Shown: piece after piece, positions 28,736 to 42,868 of the stretch
Layout of the letters: each line of letters opens with the position of its first letter
Numbering within the stretch: position 1 is the stretch's first letter
The notes under the pieces: generated by a model
The model's database searches: none
Seen by the model: only the letters and a program-made list of their open reading frames with translations
What the model was told of the DNA's origin: nothing
Assembly: GCA_002943765.1 (NCBI GenBank)
Contig: PQWQ01000016.1
Coordinates: forward strand, 62,001 to 126,000
Reading direction: 5' to 3'
DNA length: 64,000 nucleotides
Source: Psoroptes ovis
Taxonomy: Eukaryota; Arthropoda; Arachnida; Sarcoptiformes; Psoroptidae
Position numbers and translations under genes: made by a program

Positions 28736-31700
28736 TCATAAATTATCAAATTGTTCTTGCATTAATCGATTAAATTTATTCATATATAAACGATGTTTAT
28801 TATCAGTCAATACAGATAATAATGATGTTACTAAACTGAATGTATAATCGGAATTTTTGGCGAATTTTGCTATCGATAATGCATATTCGAGACCAAAATT
28901 ATCATTACCATAGCATTGTTGTAGTTCATTCATTAATTCTTCAGTTTTTTCTTTACATTCATCGTTTTGATCTTCACCATTATTTGTTGTTTGTTCTGTA
29001 TCATTATTTGATTTTTCATTATTTTCATCATTTTCTTTTGTTGGTGATTCATCATCTGTTTCTTTGGTCGAATTATTATTGGTAGAGCACGATTCTTCTG
29101 TTTTGGTCAATGATGATGATGTATTCGTATTTGTATTTGGTGCAGTAGTATGCGTCAAATTTAATGAACTAGCATTGATTGTTGTCAATGTTGATTGAAT
29201 ACTTGTATTTGTCGTCAATACACTAACATCGATTCGACCATTTTCATTTGGTTGATAAATATTGTCTAATGATACTGGTTTCATAAATTTCATTGATCTG
29301 AATTCATCATTGAAATATTTTGATTTTGTTGTTGATTTGTTTGTCGTTTTCCATGAGTATTGATGAGACTGTAATTCATCATTGATTGAATAAATGATGA
29401 AATTACCATCATTTGTATTGCTACTATTTTCTTCAAAATAAGATAAATATGCTGGACAATGTTTCATTCTTAAATTGTCATGTTGATCTCGTGCTGCTTT
29501 TTTAACACTTTCAATAAGTTCAGTAGCTGTTAAACCATCGAATAGTTCTTCATTTGGATCACGCAATTTTTTCGTTTGATTTGCAAACGCTTTAAAATAT
29601 TTTGGATAGAAATTTATACCTTTAAGATGAGAAAACAAATGAAAATTAATAATTAATTCAAATAAGCGAAATAGGAAAACAAGCCTTACTATTGGTATTC
29701 TTAGTATTTTCATTATTAATATTATTATTAGATAATGGAATGTTATTATGAGTAGATTGATTGGATGTCGTGGCCATCGAATCAACCATAGTTGGTAGTG
29801 CACTGTTGCCATTTAATGTATTGTATGATGATGATGACGGTGAAAATTGTTGATAAACATTATTATCAATAATTGTACCAATTTTATTATTAAAATTGAC
29901 ATTACTAATCATATCATCATTATAATTGTCACTAATGTCATCATTATTGCGTCCATTTAATGATGTTGCTGCTGCTGCTACTGCTGATAATGATGATGAT
30001 GAAAATGTATGATCAAAATTATCAAAATCATTATTATTATTCGATATCACAGTCGATGTCATGTTTGTAGTATTATCATTTTTATCAGTCTCATTAAAAT
30101 TGTTGGCCAACTGATTTCTTGACCAATTATTATTTGAGCATTTAAAATTATCTTCATTTTTAATATGATTATTACAAATACTATTATCATCATTATTGTT
30201 ATTTTTATTTAATGTTTCAAAGAAATTTGTTTTAAATTTTGTGACATTATTACTATTATTTGATAATGAATTTTGCGATTGAAAAATATTGAATTGTTGT
30301 ACTTGATTATGATCAGAATTCAAAGAAATGAATTTTTGATCCTGATTATTCAGAGTATTACTATTATTGCAATTAGATTCAGCTAATTTCGTCTGAAGAT
30401 TCAAGCTCATCATTACTTGACTTGATGGCATTAAACTCAATTCTAATGGTGTTAATTTTGGATATTTTTTTGAATAATCGAGCACAGAATTTTGTTTGAA
30501 TAATTTATTTTTAGTATAATGCCATAATTTATTAGCTGCTTTATAATAAATTGTATCAGGACGATTATATTTCATTGCATTATCACACATTAGCTTGACA
30601 TCTTCTTTAAAATCACCTAATGTGCGATATTCTGTTTGTATTTTCGTTTTGATTGTACTTAAATCCATCGGTTGCGTTATTATTGCTGAATAGCCAGGCG
30701 CAATCGTATCGGAAACTGGTTGAGCAAAAAATTTTTGCTGATCTTTACGCTGTAATTGTCTCAATAAAAACCTTAATAATTGTTTTAGTGGTGTTTTCGT
30801 ATCATCTTTTTTATTTATATTAGAAATAGTTAAAGGTGAAGATTTTGAATGAGAATGATGATGATTTATTGCTACCGATGATAAGAATGATGAGCATGAT
30901 GATAATGGTTTCGATGTCATTATTTCATTCTCGCATTGTTGCTGCTGTTCATCAACATCGTTAGCATTTAATTGAATGCTTGTGGCATCATTTGAGGTCA
31001 CTGTCGGTGCTGTTGATAGACTAAATAAAGAATTCGCTTCCATAGATTCATTAATTTGCGGTATTTTATATAAATTTGATGATTTATCTGATTTTGATAA
31101 TTTTAACCGCAGTGCATTCCGTTTTTTATGATCATTATCATCATTATTCAACAATTGTTCATGTTCATCATCCATTGATTCTATGATTTGATTATCGATC
31201 AGATCTGATTCCATCACAATATTTTTACTTTCATTGTTTGAGTTTAAAAATTGAAAATTGTCATTTGCTATCAGTTTGAATGGTTGTGGCGGCTGTTCCA
31301 ACGATTGAATCGTTTCTTTTTGTTCGAAAATTGATGGCACAAATGTTGTGGTTCCAGTGTATTGGTCTATTTGATTCGATATTAATGAATCATTCTCTTG
31401 AATATTTGCAAATGATGACAGCTGTTGTTGTAATGTTGAAGTTATCATTGATGCTGATGATTTGAGTGGTGTGGTCATTTGTTCTTGTGAATCATGATTG
31501 ATAATTTCATTGTTTGTTTTTGTTATCTTGTCATTCAATTCATTCAAATTAATATTATCATTAATGTTAGTGCTTGTCGTTGAATTATGTTGATGTTTTT
31601 TACGATGATGATGGTGATTATGATGGTGATGATGATGATGATTATGATGGTGATGATGATGATGTGAATGTTTTTTGTGCTTAGATTTTTTAGATTTCTT

Positions 31701-32429
31701 TGATTTTTTCAACTTCTTCAAGTTGGTCGATTTTATATTCAATGCTGGCGTTTCTGTCAATGCCGGTGTTGCTAATGTCATTGATTTTGACATTGATACG
31801 TGCTGATTCTCATTAGATTGATTGATCAGATTCAAATTTGAATCATTTATTAATGAGTCTGTTGCCAATGGCGATAATGATTGTTGTTGTTGTTGTTGCT
31901 GATTGTTGAAAGGAGAATTCGAACCAATCAATGATTGTTGTGGCTGTTGCTGTGGTGATAATTGTAATTCGCTTGATTGACATTGACCGCCAGATGAATG
32001 AACTTTTAATACGATTCGTAATGGTTTATGTGGCACTGGTGATGATTCTAATTTTCTACAATTAGTAATATCATTATTGCTATTTATATCATCATTATTC
32101 AAATTGATTAAATTATCATTAGAATCATTGATATTCGGTTGAACACTATGAGTATGATTAAGGTTAAAATGATGACCATCATAAGTATCATTAATATTAG
32201 CACTGTCAAAATATCCATCAAACGTTGAATTCAATGACATTGTTGCGGTTGATGATGATGATGATGATATATTATTTGTCGATGATTGTTGATGTTGCTG
32301 TACAGATATCAATGGAGATGATATCGCATTATTATTAATCATCAATGATGGTTTGTGATGATGTAATTTTTTCGATTCACGATCTTTTGATTTATGTTTT
32401 TTGTGTTTCTTTTTTGAATTGCTGCCCAT
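28736..32429 (-). CDS. BRD9: Bromodomain protein of the BRD7/BRD9 family
   Basis: Two exons: 29690-32429 and 28736-29619, joined across a 70-bp intron, encoding 1207 residues. The N-terminus is very basic (MGSNSKKKHKKHKSKDRESKK). A long Asn/Ser/Gln-rich region follows, with a dense Lys/His block near 245-285. The bromodomain is near 545-650: QLLRFLLRQLQRKDQQKFF, PGYSAIITQPMDLSTIKTKI, then LMCDNAMKYNRPDTIYYKAA with the acetyl-lysine-binding Asn. The second exon begins INFYPKYFKAFANQTKKL and carries the DUF3512-like helical region. In animals BRD7 and BRD9 are subunits of PBAF and non-canonical BAF chromatin remodellers. The single invertebrate gene cannot be assigned to one of the two. Length is about twice that of vertebrate proteins because of low-complexity inserts. 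Confidence 0.91.
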
Positions 32430-35400
32430 ATTCCGAGATTGTTTTAATACTCGATTAGATCAATAAATTTCAATTTTCTATTTCAAAAATTTGACACTTT
32501 TGTAATATTTATTGCTCATAAAAACACTATCGATGAATTATTTTTCATCGGATTTTCCGTTATTTTTCGCTCCAAGAGATCGATGAATGGCGATGCAACA
32601 GTTCATAAGTAAATTTTGATAAAAAGTCCATAAAATTTAGCTAAGTAAATCTGTGTAATTTTCCGAGGGTTCACAATAATTGAACAGTGATCGAGTGATC
32701 AATGTAAATGGGCACAATGAAAGCATTTTTTCATGAAAATAACGGTAAATTTAAGTCTGAATTCATTGAGTATTATTAATCAATTCTAATGGAATAAGAA
32801 TAGAAAAAAATTAATATTGACAATTCAAATATAAATCAATTCAAACCTTTGTGACAACATTTTGAAGATAGATTCGAGGAGAGTATTGCGATTATGTTTG
32901 GCGCGCTTAAATCATTTCTTTCATATGTAATTGTGATTGACATGTGACCCTAGAACATGAATCATTCTTGGATTATTCCAAGGAAACAGACTGTTAATGA
33001 CTTACTAATGAATCTTCATTTTCAATTTACATTGTATTTGCTTTATTAATTAAAACAAATGATGCATAATTATTGTCATTGTACTTATGATTATAATCAT
33101 TATTATTATTTATATCAACAAATGAACATGAGGTAGTGTGAAAAAAAATAAATCATCATGCAAAAAAATGTAAGCAATTGCATACATATCATATAAATAA
33201 TGATAATGCTGCAAATATTGATGAATGTTCAGTCTTGTTTTTTTTTTTGTTATTATTTTTGGTACTACAATGATTGCAATCAATTAAATAGAATTGTTTC
33301 AAATTAATTAATCATAATTCATTCCATTTTAATTCTTATATAATTACAAATTGGGAAAAAAGTGATAATAATAATAATAATAATAATTAATCAACAATCA
33401 ATACAACAACAACAACAACAACAATACAATACAATATTATCGACAAACAAACAAACAATATGCAATATTTATTACCAAAGCAACTAATATATTCACTTAG
33501 TAATTGCAAATATATTTTAAACATTTATTAATGTATTTTTACATGGAAATATATGAAAATAACTCGTTTCACTCATATATACGTATGAAACGTATATAAA
33601 AATATTTGAAAAATATTCATTTCAAATGTAATTGCCAAAATCAAATATGCATATATTGCAATTTCCAGTTTCCAAACATTTTCAATTCTAAAGCTAAGCA
33701 GTGGCATAGTTTTTGTTGTCGATCTAAGACCTTGCAACAATAACAAATGAACAAGCAAACAAACAAACTGAAATCAAATTATGAGAGATTTCTGAATGTA
33801 CACATTATATATTTCAATGATGATCAGAGAAAAAATAAAAAAATGAAAATCAAAAAATAAAATTACAGGATAACTTCAATTTTTCTTGTCAAAATTTTTT
33901 TCCTAAAATTTTTTAAAATAACTCGAAGCATCACTATATTTCTATTTTTTAAAATAAAAACACGATTTACTCGTCATCTGTTGTTGTAGATTCAAAAATT
34001 TGAGAAGATAAAATTTTTGAAAAATAATTTCAATGAAAAACTTGAAAAAATCATTGATTTACATATGATAATCAGGCGAAATGAGACTCAAATGGCGACG
34101 ATTTAATAGGAAAAATTGATATGGAAAATTGTCAGTCCGAAATGACCAAGAAAAATAAGTCCAAGATAGTCAGGAAACAGGAAACAAACATTGTCGAAGG
34201 AACAACAAGCGAAAAAATCTCAAAGAATGAATATCAGCTGCGATCAATTCAAATAATTGCATTCAATTGTCCACCACCACCACCACCACCACCACCAGCA
34301 GCAGTAATTATCAATTATTAATTCAAGTAAAATGTCAAAATTTAAATGAAGAAAAAAAATGATCATAAACAAATAAATGAATAGTTTGAAGGTTTTTTTT
34401 AAATCATTCACCACAATTATTTCAATTAACTCAGTGGTCATTTGTTTGTTTGTTTGTTTGCTCATTTATTTTCTTTGAATTTTTGAATTTTATCTTTATT
34501 TTATCATTTCGTCAAATTGAGTCAAGGAATTTGATTTGCAGTCGTAGATTTGACGATCTGCTTTTGAATTTTCTTTTTTTGTGTTCAAAAATTTCAATTT
34601 CAAAATTTATAAAATTTACAAAATTCAAACCCAATTTCAAATCGTTTTATTTTATTGTAATTGAAACAATTGCGACAATTCAATCACAAAATCACATTGA
34701 TCAATCATCAATCAATCGATCGATTATCTGGTCGATGATGATGATAATTGTTTTGATCGATTAGATTATTTATTTATTCATTTGAATCATTGACAAATAT
34801 ATTATAAATGCTTTGAAATCATAATAATTTTGTCATTTGTTTTGTTTTATTTTATTTAAAATTTGCTTTGTTTGATAATCAATTTTGATTATCAAACAAG
34901 AAGAAATTATGAAGACAATAATAATGAAGAAAAATATCAAGGATATTTTTGATTCGAATTCTAAATTTATTTATTTATTTATTTTGCTTGAAATCTTTCA
35001 AATTTATTCAATTTTTTTGATTTTCATGTATTGTGTGTTGCATTGGATTTATTTATTTATTTATTTTTTTTTGTATTTTCATATATGAATTTATTTATTT
35101 ATGAATACTCGTGAATGGACAGTTTAAAAATCTTGGGAAATTTTTTCGTTTTGTTTTTGTTTATCTACTTTAACATAACCTTCATTTGCTTGCTTTTCCT
35201 TTTCTTGAATCATTAATTGTTACAGCATCGTGTTTGTAATTAAAGCTTTGGAAAATTTAAATAAATTAAATGCAAAAAAATGTGAGATTGTCATAATTAA
35301 AAATTTTGAATTTGACCAAGATTAAACTGAATAATGATCAAGTTTTCTCATTGAACTTTTGATGAATAATTGAACAAATATTTATTTCCACAAGATGAAT

Positions 35401-37222
35401 AATTGATAATAATTACTCATTGGTCAAAGATGAATGAATCACTCAGTGTATTCTGGCATCAATATCAATGTGGTCATGATGAGTTATGTTACAATGATGT
35501 CGATGACGATCAGATGATGGTTACATCTGTTCGGACAAAAAAAATTATTTGAAATTTTTTGACCATGGTTTCCATTTCACATGTACATTTTTACATTTCT
35601 GTGTGTGTATGAAAATTTACATTCAAACATTTTTTAAATAATAATTTATTTATATGTTCAACAAATTTACATTAAATTCAGTTCAATTCAATGAATTCGA
35701 ATGATAATAATATTTATTTATGTGTTACAAGATTTTTTCTTTAAAAAATTTCTAATTTCATTTCTTGAAATAGAAATTTTTCTTCTTCTTGTTCTTTATC
35801 ATCTTCGAAGGTTTTTTCTCAATTTGAAAAAAAATGTGTAATGATTCCATAAAAATCAATAATTCATTCACTTCTTGAATTGAATCTGATTCAAAGTTTC
35901 CATCTTGAAATTGTGTCGAAACAGCTGTGTGTTTGATACATATTTGATACGCAAGGAATTCATGGATTTATTTTTAATCCGATTCATTCACTTGTAAAAG
36001 CTGTTCAGCTGTGAAGCTTCACTTTCAAAGTGCTGCATATTAACAGGTTGCTTGTAAAATAAATGTATTATCGAAAAAATACGTAAATTCACATTAATTT
36101 TGGCAATTGACAGACAATTTTTTCAAATATTTCGATGAAAAAAACAAAAAAAAAATCAAATTAATAAATAATCATCGATTATAATTTGAAATGTATGAGA
36201 ATGAATTTCTTTGGAAATTTAATTCAACACAAAAAAATCGATGATTTTATTTTCTCTGAATTTCTTCACCTACCTGCCTACCAACAGCCAGCAACAACCA
36301 TCAATAGCCACATCAAAATCAACCAAACCAAAATACAAGCACATTTTAATCATATTTTAGATATGAATTGTTTGGTTGAAGCCAATTGGAAAATTTTTCT
36401 TGACATTTTAAATTTCAATTTCAATTCAAAAAATTAAAGAAAAATGAAATTTTCTTAAAATAAACTCAAAAACAATATGACATCATAATCATGGTTACAT
36501 TATTGGAATAATAACTATCATTATTACAATTTGTTATTATTATCAAAACTTGTCATTATTATTACTTGTTGAAACTTGTAATTATTTCATTAAGGTTTTT
36601 TTTATTTATTAAGATTTCAATCAGATTTTTGTGAATATTACAAATATAGATAAATAAATAAATAAACAGAAATTGAATGTAATCAAACATTTTTCCAATT
36701 ATTTTTTTTTCCAAATAATTTAATTTCATTCAAAGGTCAAAGAGCCCTTGAATTTTTATTCTATTTTTATTTTTCAAGTGAAATTCAAAATTGAAAAATC
36801 GACAGAAATATTTCATTGTAAAATTCAAATCATTCATTCACACTTGCAAACACACTCTTATTCAAATATATTAACTTGAAATATATTAAATCATTTATTC
36901 ATAATCAAGATTGCGATGGTTTTCGATTGAAAATTTGAAATCATCGATCTTTGCCCATGATCAATGATATTGATTTCATTTCATCATATTCATTCATTCA
37001 ACGATCATTGCTATGATTGAATAATTCATTACCATCGTTGATTGGTTCCTGGATGATAGTGATAATGATTATTGGAAGGTGGAAGCGGACAAATGCATTT
37101 TTAGTGTTTTTTCTCAGAAATTCAAAAATAGAAATGCGGAAAAAAAATATAAATATCAAGCGATTCATTCATTTATATTTTTGATAGCTAAAAAGGGCGC
37201 CATTGACATTACATTTGTTCGT

Positions 37223-37261
<39 letters not shown>

Positions 37262-38024
37262 TATATTTCAAATGATTATTTTCAAGAGAAATCATCAAAA
37301 ATTTTTCGAAAAAAAATCAAAGAGAACAAATAAATAAATAAATTGTGTAAATGACATGTGCATATGGACATAATACAAACATATCAAATGCTTTATGTTA
37401 AATTTATCAAAGAAATGCAAAGAGAAATTATTTATTTTCATTTATTTGTATTTTTATTTATATTTTCATAATAATAAAATTAAAAGAGATGCTATATTCA
37501 TACATTATATTATTTACTACTGTTAATTGGTGATTTGTGCGTGTGTCTGTTGGCGTGTGTGTGTGTGTGTTATGCATTTGAAAATTGTATTGAAAACACA
37601 CACTGAAAATGCACAAACATAAACATTAAAATCGATCATGTTTTTGATTATTTTATTAGTATAGATAAATGGATGGGGGGAAAGAACATAATTTTCGGAT
37701 ATAAATATAAAATTTTTTAAAAATTTTATAATTTCATTTGTATTTGTTTGAAAAATGAATAATTATTTTAATTTGTAATTTTAATTTGGTAGTTTGATGT
37801 TTAGTAGAAATTTTTTTTAAAATAAAAAATTGAAATAATTTAAGTCCCAATTCAATAATCTACGAATTTTGCCAAAGCTTTGTACAGGTTTTTTTTCGCT
37901 TCTGTAATTTAACATTTGACAATTTGAATCGATCGTTGACAATCGAAAATCGACACGAAGCAAATTGAATCAATCATTTCATTGATTTTCATTTCATTTT
38001 TCATTAAAAAAAAGCGAAAACAAA
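32430..38024. other. 5.6-kb gene desert between the BRD7/9 and SLC10 genes
   Basis: The largest gap in the window, between two divergent starts. It contains simple repeats: a TAA run near 33368, CAA near 33404, CCA at 34271-34297, GT at 37221-37258, and several TTTA and ATTC runs. All open frames are short, low-complexity or read simple repeats. No exon, RNA gene or transposon end is recognised. Confidence 0.55.
37221..37258. repeat. (GT)n microsatellite
   Basis: Nearly pure GT dinucleotide run of about 38 bp in the desert upstream of the SLC10 gene. It is probably polymorphic. Confidence 0.9.
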
Positions 38025-41006
38025 ATGTATCGAAAATCAATCGTAAATATTATGTTTATAATAATATTTATAATCATGATTATAATCGATAAGCAATATG
38101 CAATAAGATTGAACAATGTACAACAACAACAGCAACAGCAGCAGCAGCCACAACAACAACAACAATCGATAAATGCAGCTTTAATAACAACCACCGAAAT
38201 GGATTCAGATTTAAAAGAATTGATGCGAACACGCACAATTGAATTGAATAAAAATCATAATAATAATAATAATGGTAATAATAATGACAATGATGATGAT
38301 GATGAAAAAGTAATTATTACACCAACATCATCATCAACAACATCAACAACAACAACATCGACATCGACACCATTTTCAACAAGTAAAACGAAACCATCAC
38401 CATTTTTGACAAATATCAAATTATCAAATAATCCAAATAATCAGCCACAAATCAATCGTTCAGTAGCGAAATGGGCAGATCAATCAATTGAATTGGCATT
38501 AAGTTCAAATAGAAATCGTAATATTGAATCATCATCGACAAGACCAACAATATCTAAATTTAAATCATCAACAACAATAACAAACGTAAATGCAAAACAA
38601 TCATCAACATTTATTATTGATAATCAACAAAAACAACAACAACAATTTCAAGTTGTTTCAAAAGCAAAAACAATCAATAAATCACAACCAATGTTAAAAC
38701 AAATACATGATTATTTAATTGTTGTATTATTAATATCGGTAATGTTTGCAATGGGCTGTTCGATTACATGGGAACAGGTAAAAATAATAATCATATTAAT
38801 CATAAAATTATGATGAAATTGATTTATTCTTCGGAATTAGTCATTTGATTTCGATTCACTTCGTGTAATTTCAAACGAATTTTGTCATCATAAACATTTG
38901 TATGATGAAGAAAAATGATGTTTGCCCACAAAGGATTTAATTGGAAATTTTCATTTAAATCATGAATGTGCTTTGATTGGAGAAAAAACTTGATCAAAAT
39001 AAGATGAAATCGTGTCATTACCACATAACGACGACACATTTTATTTTGATCAGTTTTTAATGTTTTTTTTTTTGAAGATTTAGTTTATTTGTTTTGAAAT
39101 TAGTAAATCAAATCAATAAATATTTTTTTAATTTTTCATATGAAAAAATAGGTCTGGGGACATGTACGAAAACCGATCGGTGTCATAATTGGAATGATTT
39201 CACAATTTGTACTATTACCAGCATGTGCATATTTCCTAATCGTAGTATTTCAAATTGATCCATTACATGCTACCGGTTTGCTGATATTGGCATGTTCACC
39301 TGGTGGTGTTACATCCAATGTTTTTGCATATTTTTGCGAAGGTGATCTTTCACTTAGGTATTTAATCGTTTGAGATTTGTTTTAAATTCATAATTTAATT
39401 TATTCATTTAAATAATTGTAATAATTTAAAATTATTGTTTTCATGTAAAAAAATGGTAGTGTTACAATGACATCATTTTCAACTGTGGTCGCACTAGTTA
39501 TGATGCCATTCAATGTATGGCTTTATGGTCGTAATTTAGAAACAGATACATTAGTAATACCATACGGGAAAATGACCATATCGTTACTATCATTGACAAC
39601 ACCTGTTGCCGTCGGTATGGTATTCAATTGGAAATTACCAAAAATCGCTCCAATATTAACGAAAATTGGTTCAATATCTGGTTTCGGTATCATTATCGTT
39701 TGTCAAACATTGGAAGTATTCATTTTCCCTGATATATTCAATGATGTTCCAGCTGTATTGTATGCAGCTGAATTTCTATTACCAATATTAGGATTATTAC
39801 TTGGTTTTACGGCTGCATCATTATTTCGTTTATCATATAATATTCGTCGAACGATTGCCATTGAAGCTGGCATACAAAATGTTGGAACTGCATTGACAAT
39901 CATAACATTATCATTTCCGTTTGAGGTAAGTCAAACATTGATTCATTTACTTATCATAAATTCAAACAAAAAAACTCCTAATCTATTATTAATTTACATA
40001 AAAAACAATTGAATAATAAATTACAAAGCACAAAAAATAAATGCGCAAGGTTTTTCAGCGAGCTTCAACATTGCTTAGATTGCTTAAATTGCTTACATGA
40101 TAACACACACATACTATTATTACAGCTCAAAATTACAAGAATTATTCTTTGTGTGTTTACGATTCAATGATTATATGATATCATTGTCATTGATGTCATC
40201 ATTAATGTTGTTGTTATAAGCTATTATAAGATGGTCAAGTTCAACAACATTGATTATTGATTATTATTATGATTTCCATTTTAAACCTCTAAAAATAAAA
40301 CATCTTTAAAGATGATGAATACCTTCAAGGCTTTTATACACAATTTGCAAATACAAATAGGAAATAATATTTGAGATTTCTTCTTTTCAAATTTCTTTTG
40401 TGTAATAATTCAATGACAATCATCAAGTATTATCATCATTGCTATTATCAAGTATTTTTCGATTCATAATATTTTTCAACAATTTTAAATTATATTTCTA
40501 TCCAAAGCAAATACTAATGTCAATGTTTTCATCTTTCATTATTTATTTATTCATTCATTCATTTATATTTACACACATACAAATATTCATCCTTATCCTT
40601 CAAAATCACATAATGTTATGACATTATTATTATCATTGTTATTCAATCATTCATTGAATGAATCATTTCATTAATTGATTTTAATTATCATTATTCAATT
40701 CAACAATAGCAATTAAGAAAAGTATGGCTATTTCCATTTTTATATGCATTTTCAATGTTAGCCATTTGTTGTATTGTGGCCATTATTTATCAATTACAAA
40801 AACGTTTTATTAATAGTAAAACAAAATCATTGGATATTATGGATCATCTTAAATTGAAAAAGTTACAACAACAACAGTTAAAATTACAAAAACAGCAACA
40901 ACAAATACAGCTACAAATACAACAACAATTACAGCAGCAACAGCAACAACAACAGCAACAACAATATGTTGGTTATCCAGTATCATATAACATGACCAAA
41001 GTTTAA
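38025..41006 (+). CDS. SLC10-family sodium/bile acid cotransporter
   Basis: Four exons: 38025-38777, 39152-39357, 39460-39925 and 40710-41006, encoding 573 residues; introns are 374, 102 and 784 bp. Membrane helices begin at about residue 232 (YLIVVLLISVMFAMGCSITW). The sodium-site motifs are clear: LACSPGGVTSNVFAYFCEGD, LSVTMTSFSTVVALVMMPFN and EAGIQNVGTALTIITLSF, with the conserved Glu and Gln of the SLC10 core. Members import bile acids or steroid conjugates with sodium at the plasma membrane; the substrate here is not known. Unusually, a 225-residue N-terminal extension starts with a hydrophobic segment like a signal peptide, followed by poly-Gln, Asn and Ser/Thr runs. The C-terminal tail is also poly-Gln. 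Confidence 0.91.
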
Positions 41007-42868
41007 TATTGGGTGATTAAAATTAAATGAAATCAAACTGATAATTGATTTCAATGGAATAGGAAATCAACATTTAAAATGAATTAAAAATCTGCTACTC
41101 ACCATCCAAGTTAGCAAGAGGATATAACCCTTTAACATAAAAAACTATTCGTAAAATTTTGGATTATTTATTTTCATCTGTATTAATTTTTCTTTCTTCA
41201 AAATAATAATATTTTTCTATTATCATAATAATTTGTTATTAATTATAAAAAAATTCAAATCAATGTTATATTCATTATTATTTAGTTGTATTTTTTTTTT
41301 GTTTTGTTTTTAAATGCTTTCATTTATGCTTTTTGAATTTTTAATTAAATTTTTTAATGAAAATATTAACACGAACACGTCTTATCAAATTTGGCAAATG
41401 GTCCATTTGAATGATTATTCATTGATCAATTTGTATTTTGAATGACCATCACTTACAGGCGCCAACTTGCACACCAATGATACGATCATGACTATTTGTT
41501 TTGAACATTGATTCATTCATCCACTCGTTCAATGTTCAATGTTCAATGTTCAATGTTCAATGTTCAGTGTTGAATTGATGCATCATCATCATTATCATCT
41601 TTGATTATAATTCAAGTTTATTTTATTTCAATGCATGGACAAACCTTAAACATCTACAATTTGACAATTACGAATGATTTTGCCATTGAAAAAAATTTAT
41701 GGCCAAAAAATGAAAAAACAAGGACTACAACTGCAGCAGCAGCAGTAGTACATTTGCAGCATTCATCTTGATCTCAATCAAACGGAAAGTGGGAAAATTA
41801 TCATCTTAAATGTATTATGAGGATTGTAATTAAATAATATACGTGTTAATCCGAATGCAATCGAGCATATTTAGTCATATTGATCAATGGATGATAAATC
41901 ATTGAATTCATACTCTTCGAATTAAAGGTTATGGATGATGATTTTTCATTATGACTTTGAATCAAATCAAGCCTCGAACATGTGCATACACCTAAGACAT
42001 ATTTTGACCATGATTCATTGATTGAATAATGTTATATGATGAAATATCTGTAATCATATGGTTTTTCGTTTTCTTCAAAATTACTATCGAAAATTAATTG
42101 ATTATGATTAAAACAACCTTCGAAATTTTGTAAAAAAGAAACAAAACAATTTCAAACGATTTCGCTTAAAGGTAAATATATTATTAATATATTGATAATT
42201 GATTTGAATAATTTCTGTGTACAATTTGATCAACACTAAAATTGTATCCGTGTATGTTTGTGTTTTTTCTTATGAAACAAATGACATAATTGTATCAGGT
42301 GTGTTTACGTGTGAAGAAAATTAATTCAAATACGATACGAACCAAAAATCTGAGTGACAAGTGCTAAATCTGATAAAATGCATTTGACCTAAATATACAT
42401 TCAAAGATATTTAACAGATTTGATTGAATTTTATTTTGCTTTTTATTATTTAATTTCAAATTTCAAAATTAAAACTTGATTCAATGTAAAAGAAAAACAA
42501 AACAAGTATTGAATAATAATAATTAATAATAAACAAAGTCAAACAAACCAACAAAATCAAATTACCATTCATTCATTCATTGAAATCGAATCAAAACAAA
42601 CCAAAGCAAAAGAAATAATGATAAAATGATAAACATAAACAAATATAACATTAATTATTACATAATTAAAAACGAATCAAATGGAAATAAAACAATTAAT
42701 CAATATTATTCAAAGAAGCAGAAGAATACACGAAAAAATAAAATAAAATAATTATATCGAAAGAAGAAAAATTTAAAATATTATAATTTCAATTAAAAAA
42801 TGATAAAAGTGATAAAAGGGTTTGCGATCAATCGAATCGAATCGAATCGATTGAATTTGGTTCTCTTT
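41007..42868. other. Convergent gap between the SLC10 and ABHD genes
   Basis: About 1.86 kb between stop codons. It contains the heptamer repeat at 41527-41567, a CAG-rich patch near 41733 and AT-rich sequence. No coding exon is recognised. Confidence 0.55.
41527..41567. repeat. Tandem 7-mer repeat
   Basis: GTTCAAT repeated in tandem about six times, the last unit imperfect (GTTCAGT). It is not a known telomere unit and looks like a minisatellite. Confidence 0.85.

Noticed and set aside
34121..34764. Frames with a poly-Pro or poly-Trp run in the 5.6-kb desert
   Set aside because: Both strands simply read the CCA/TGG repeat, and no flanking exon could be joined.
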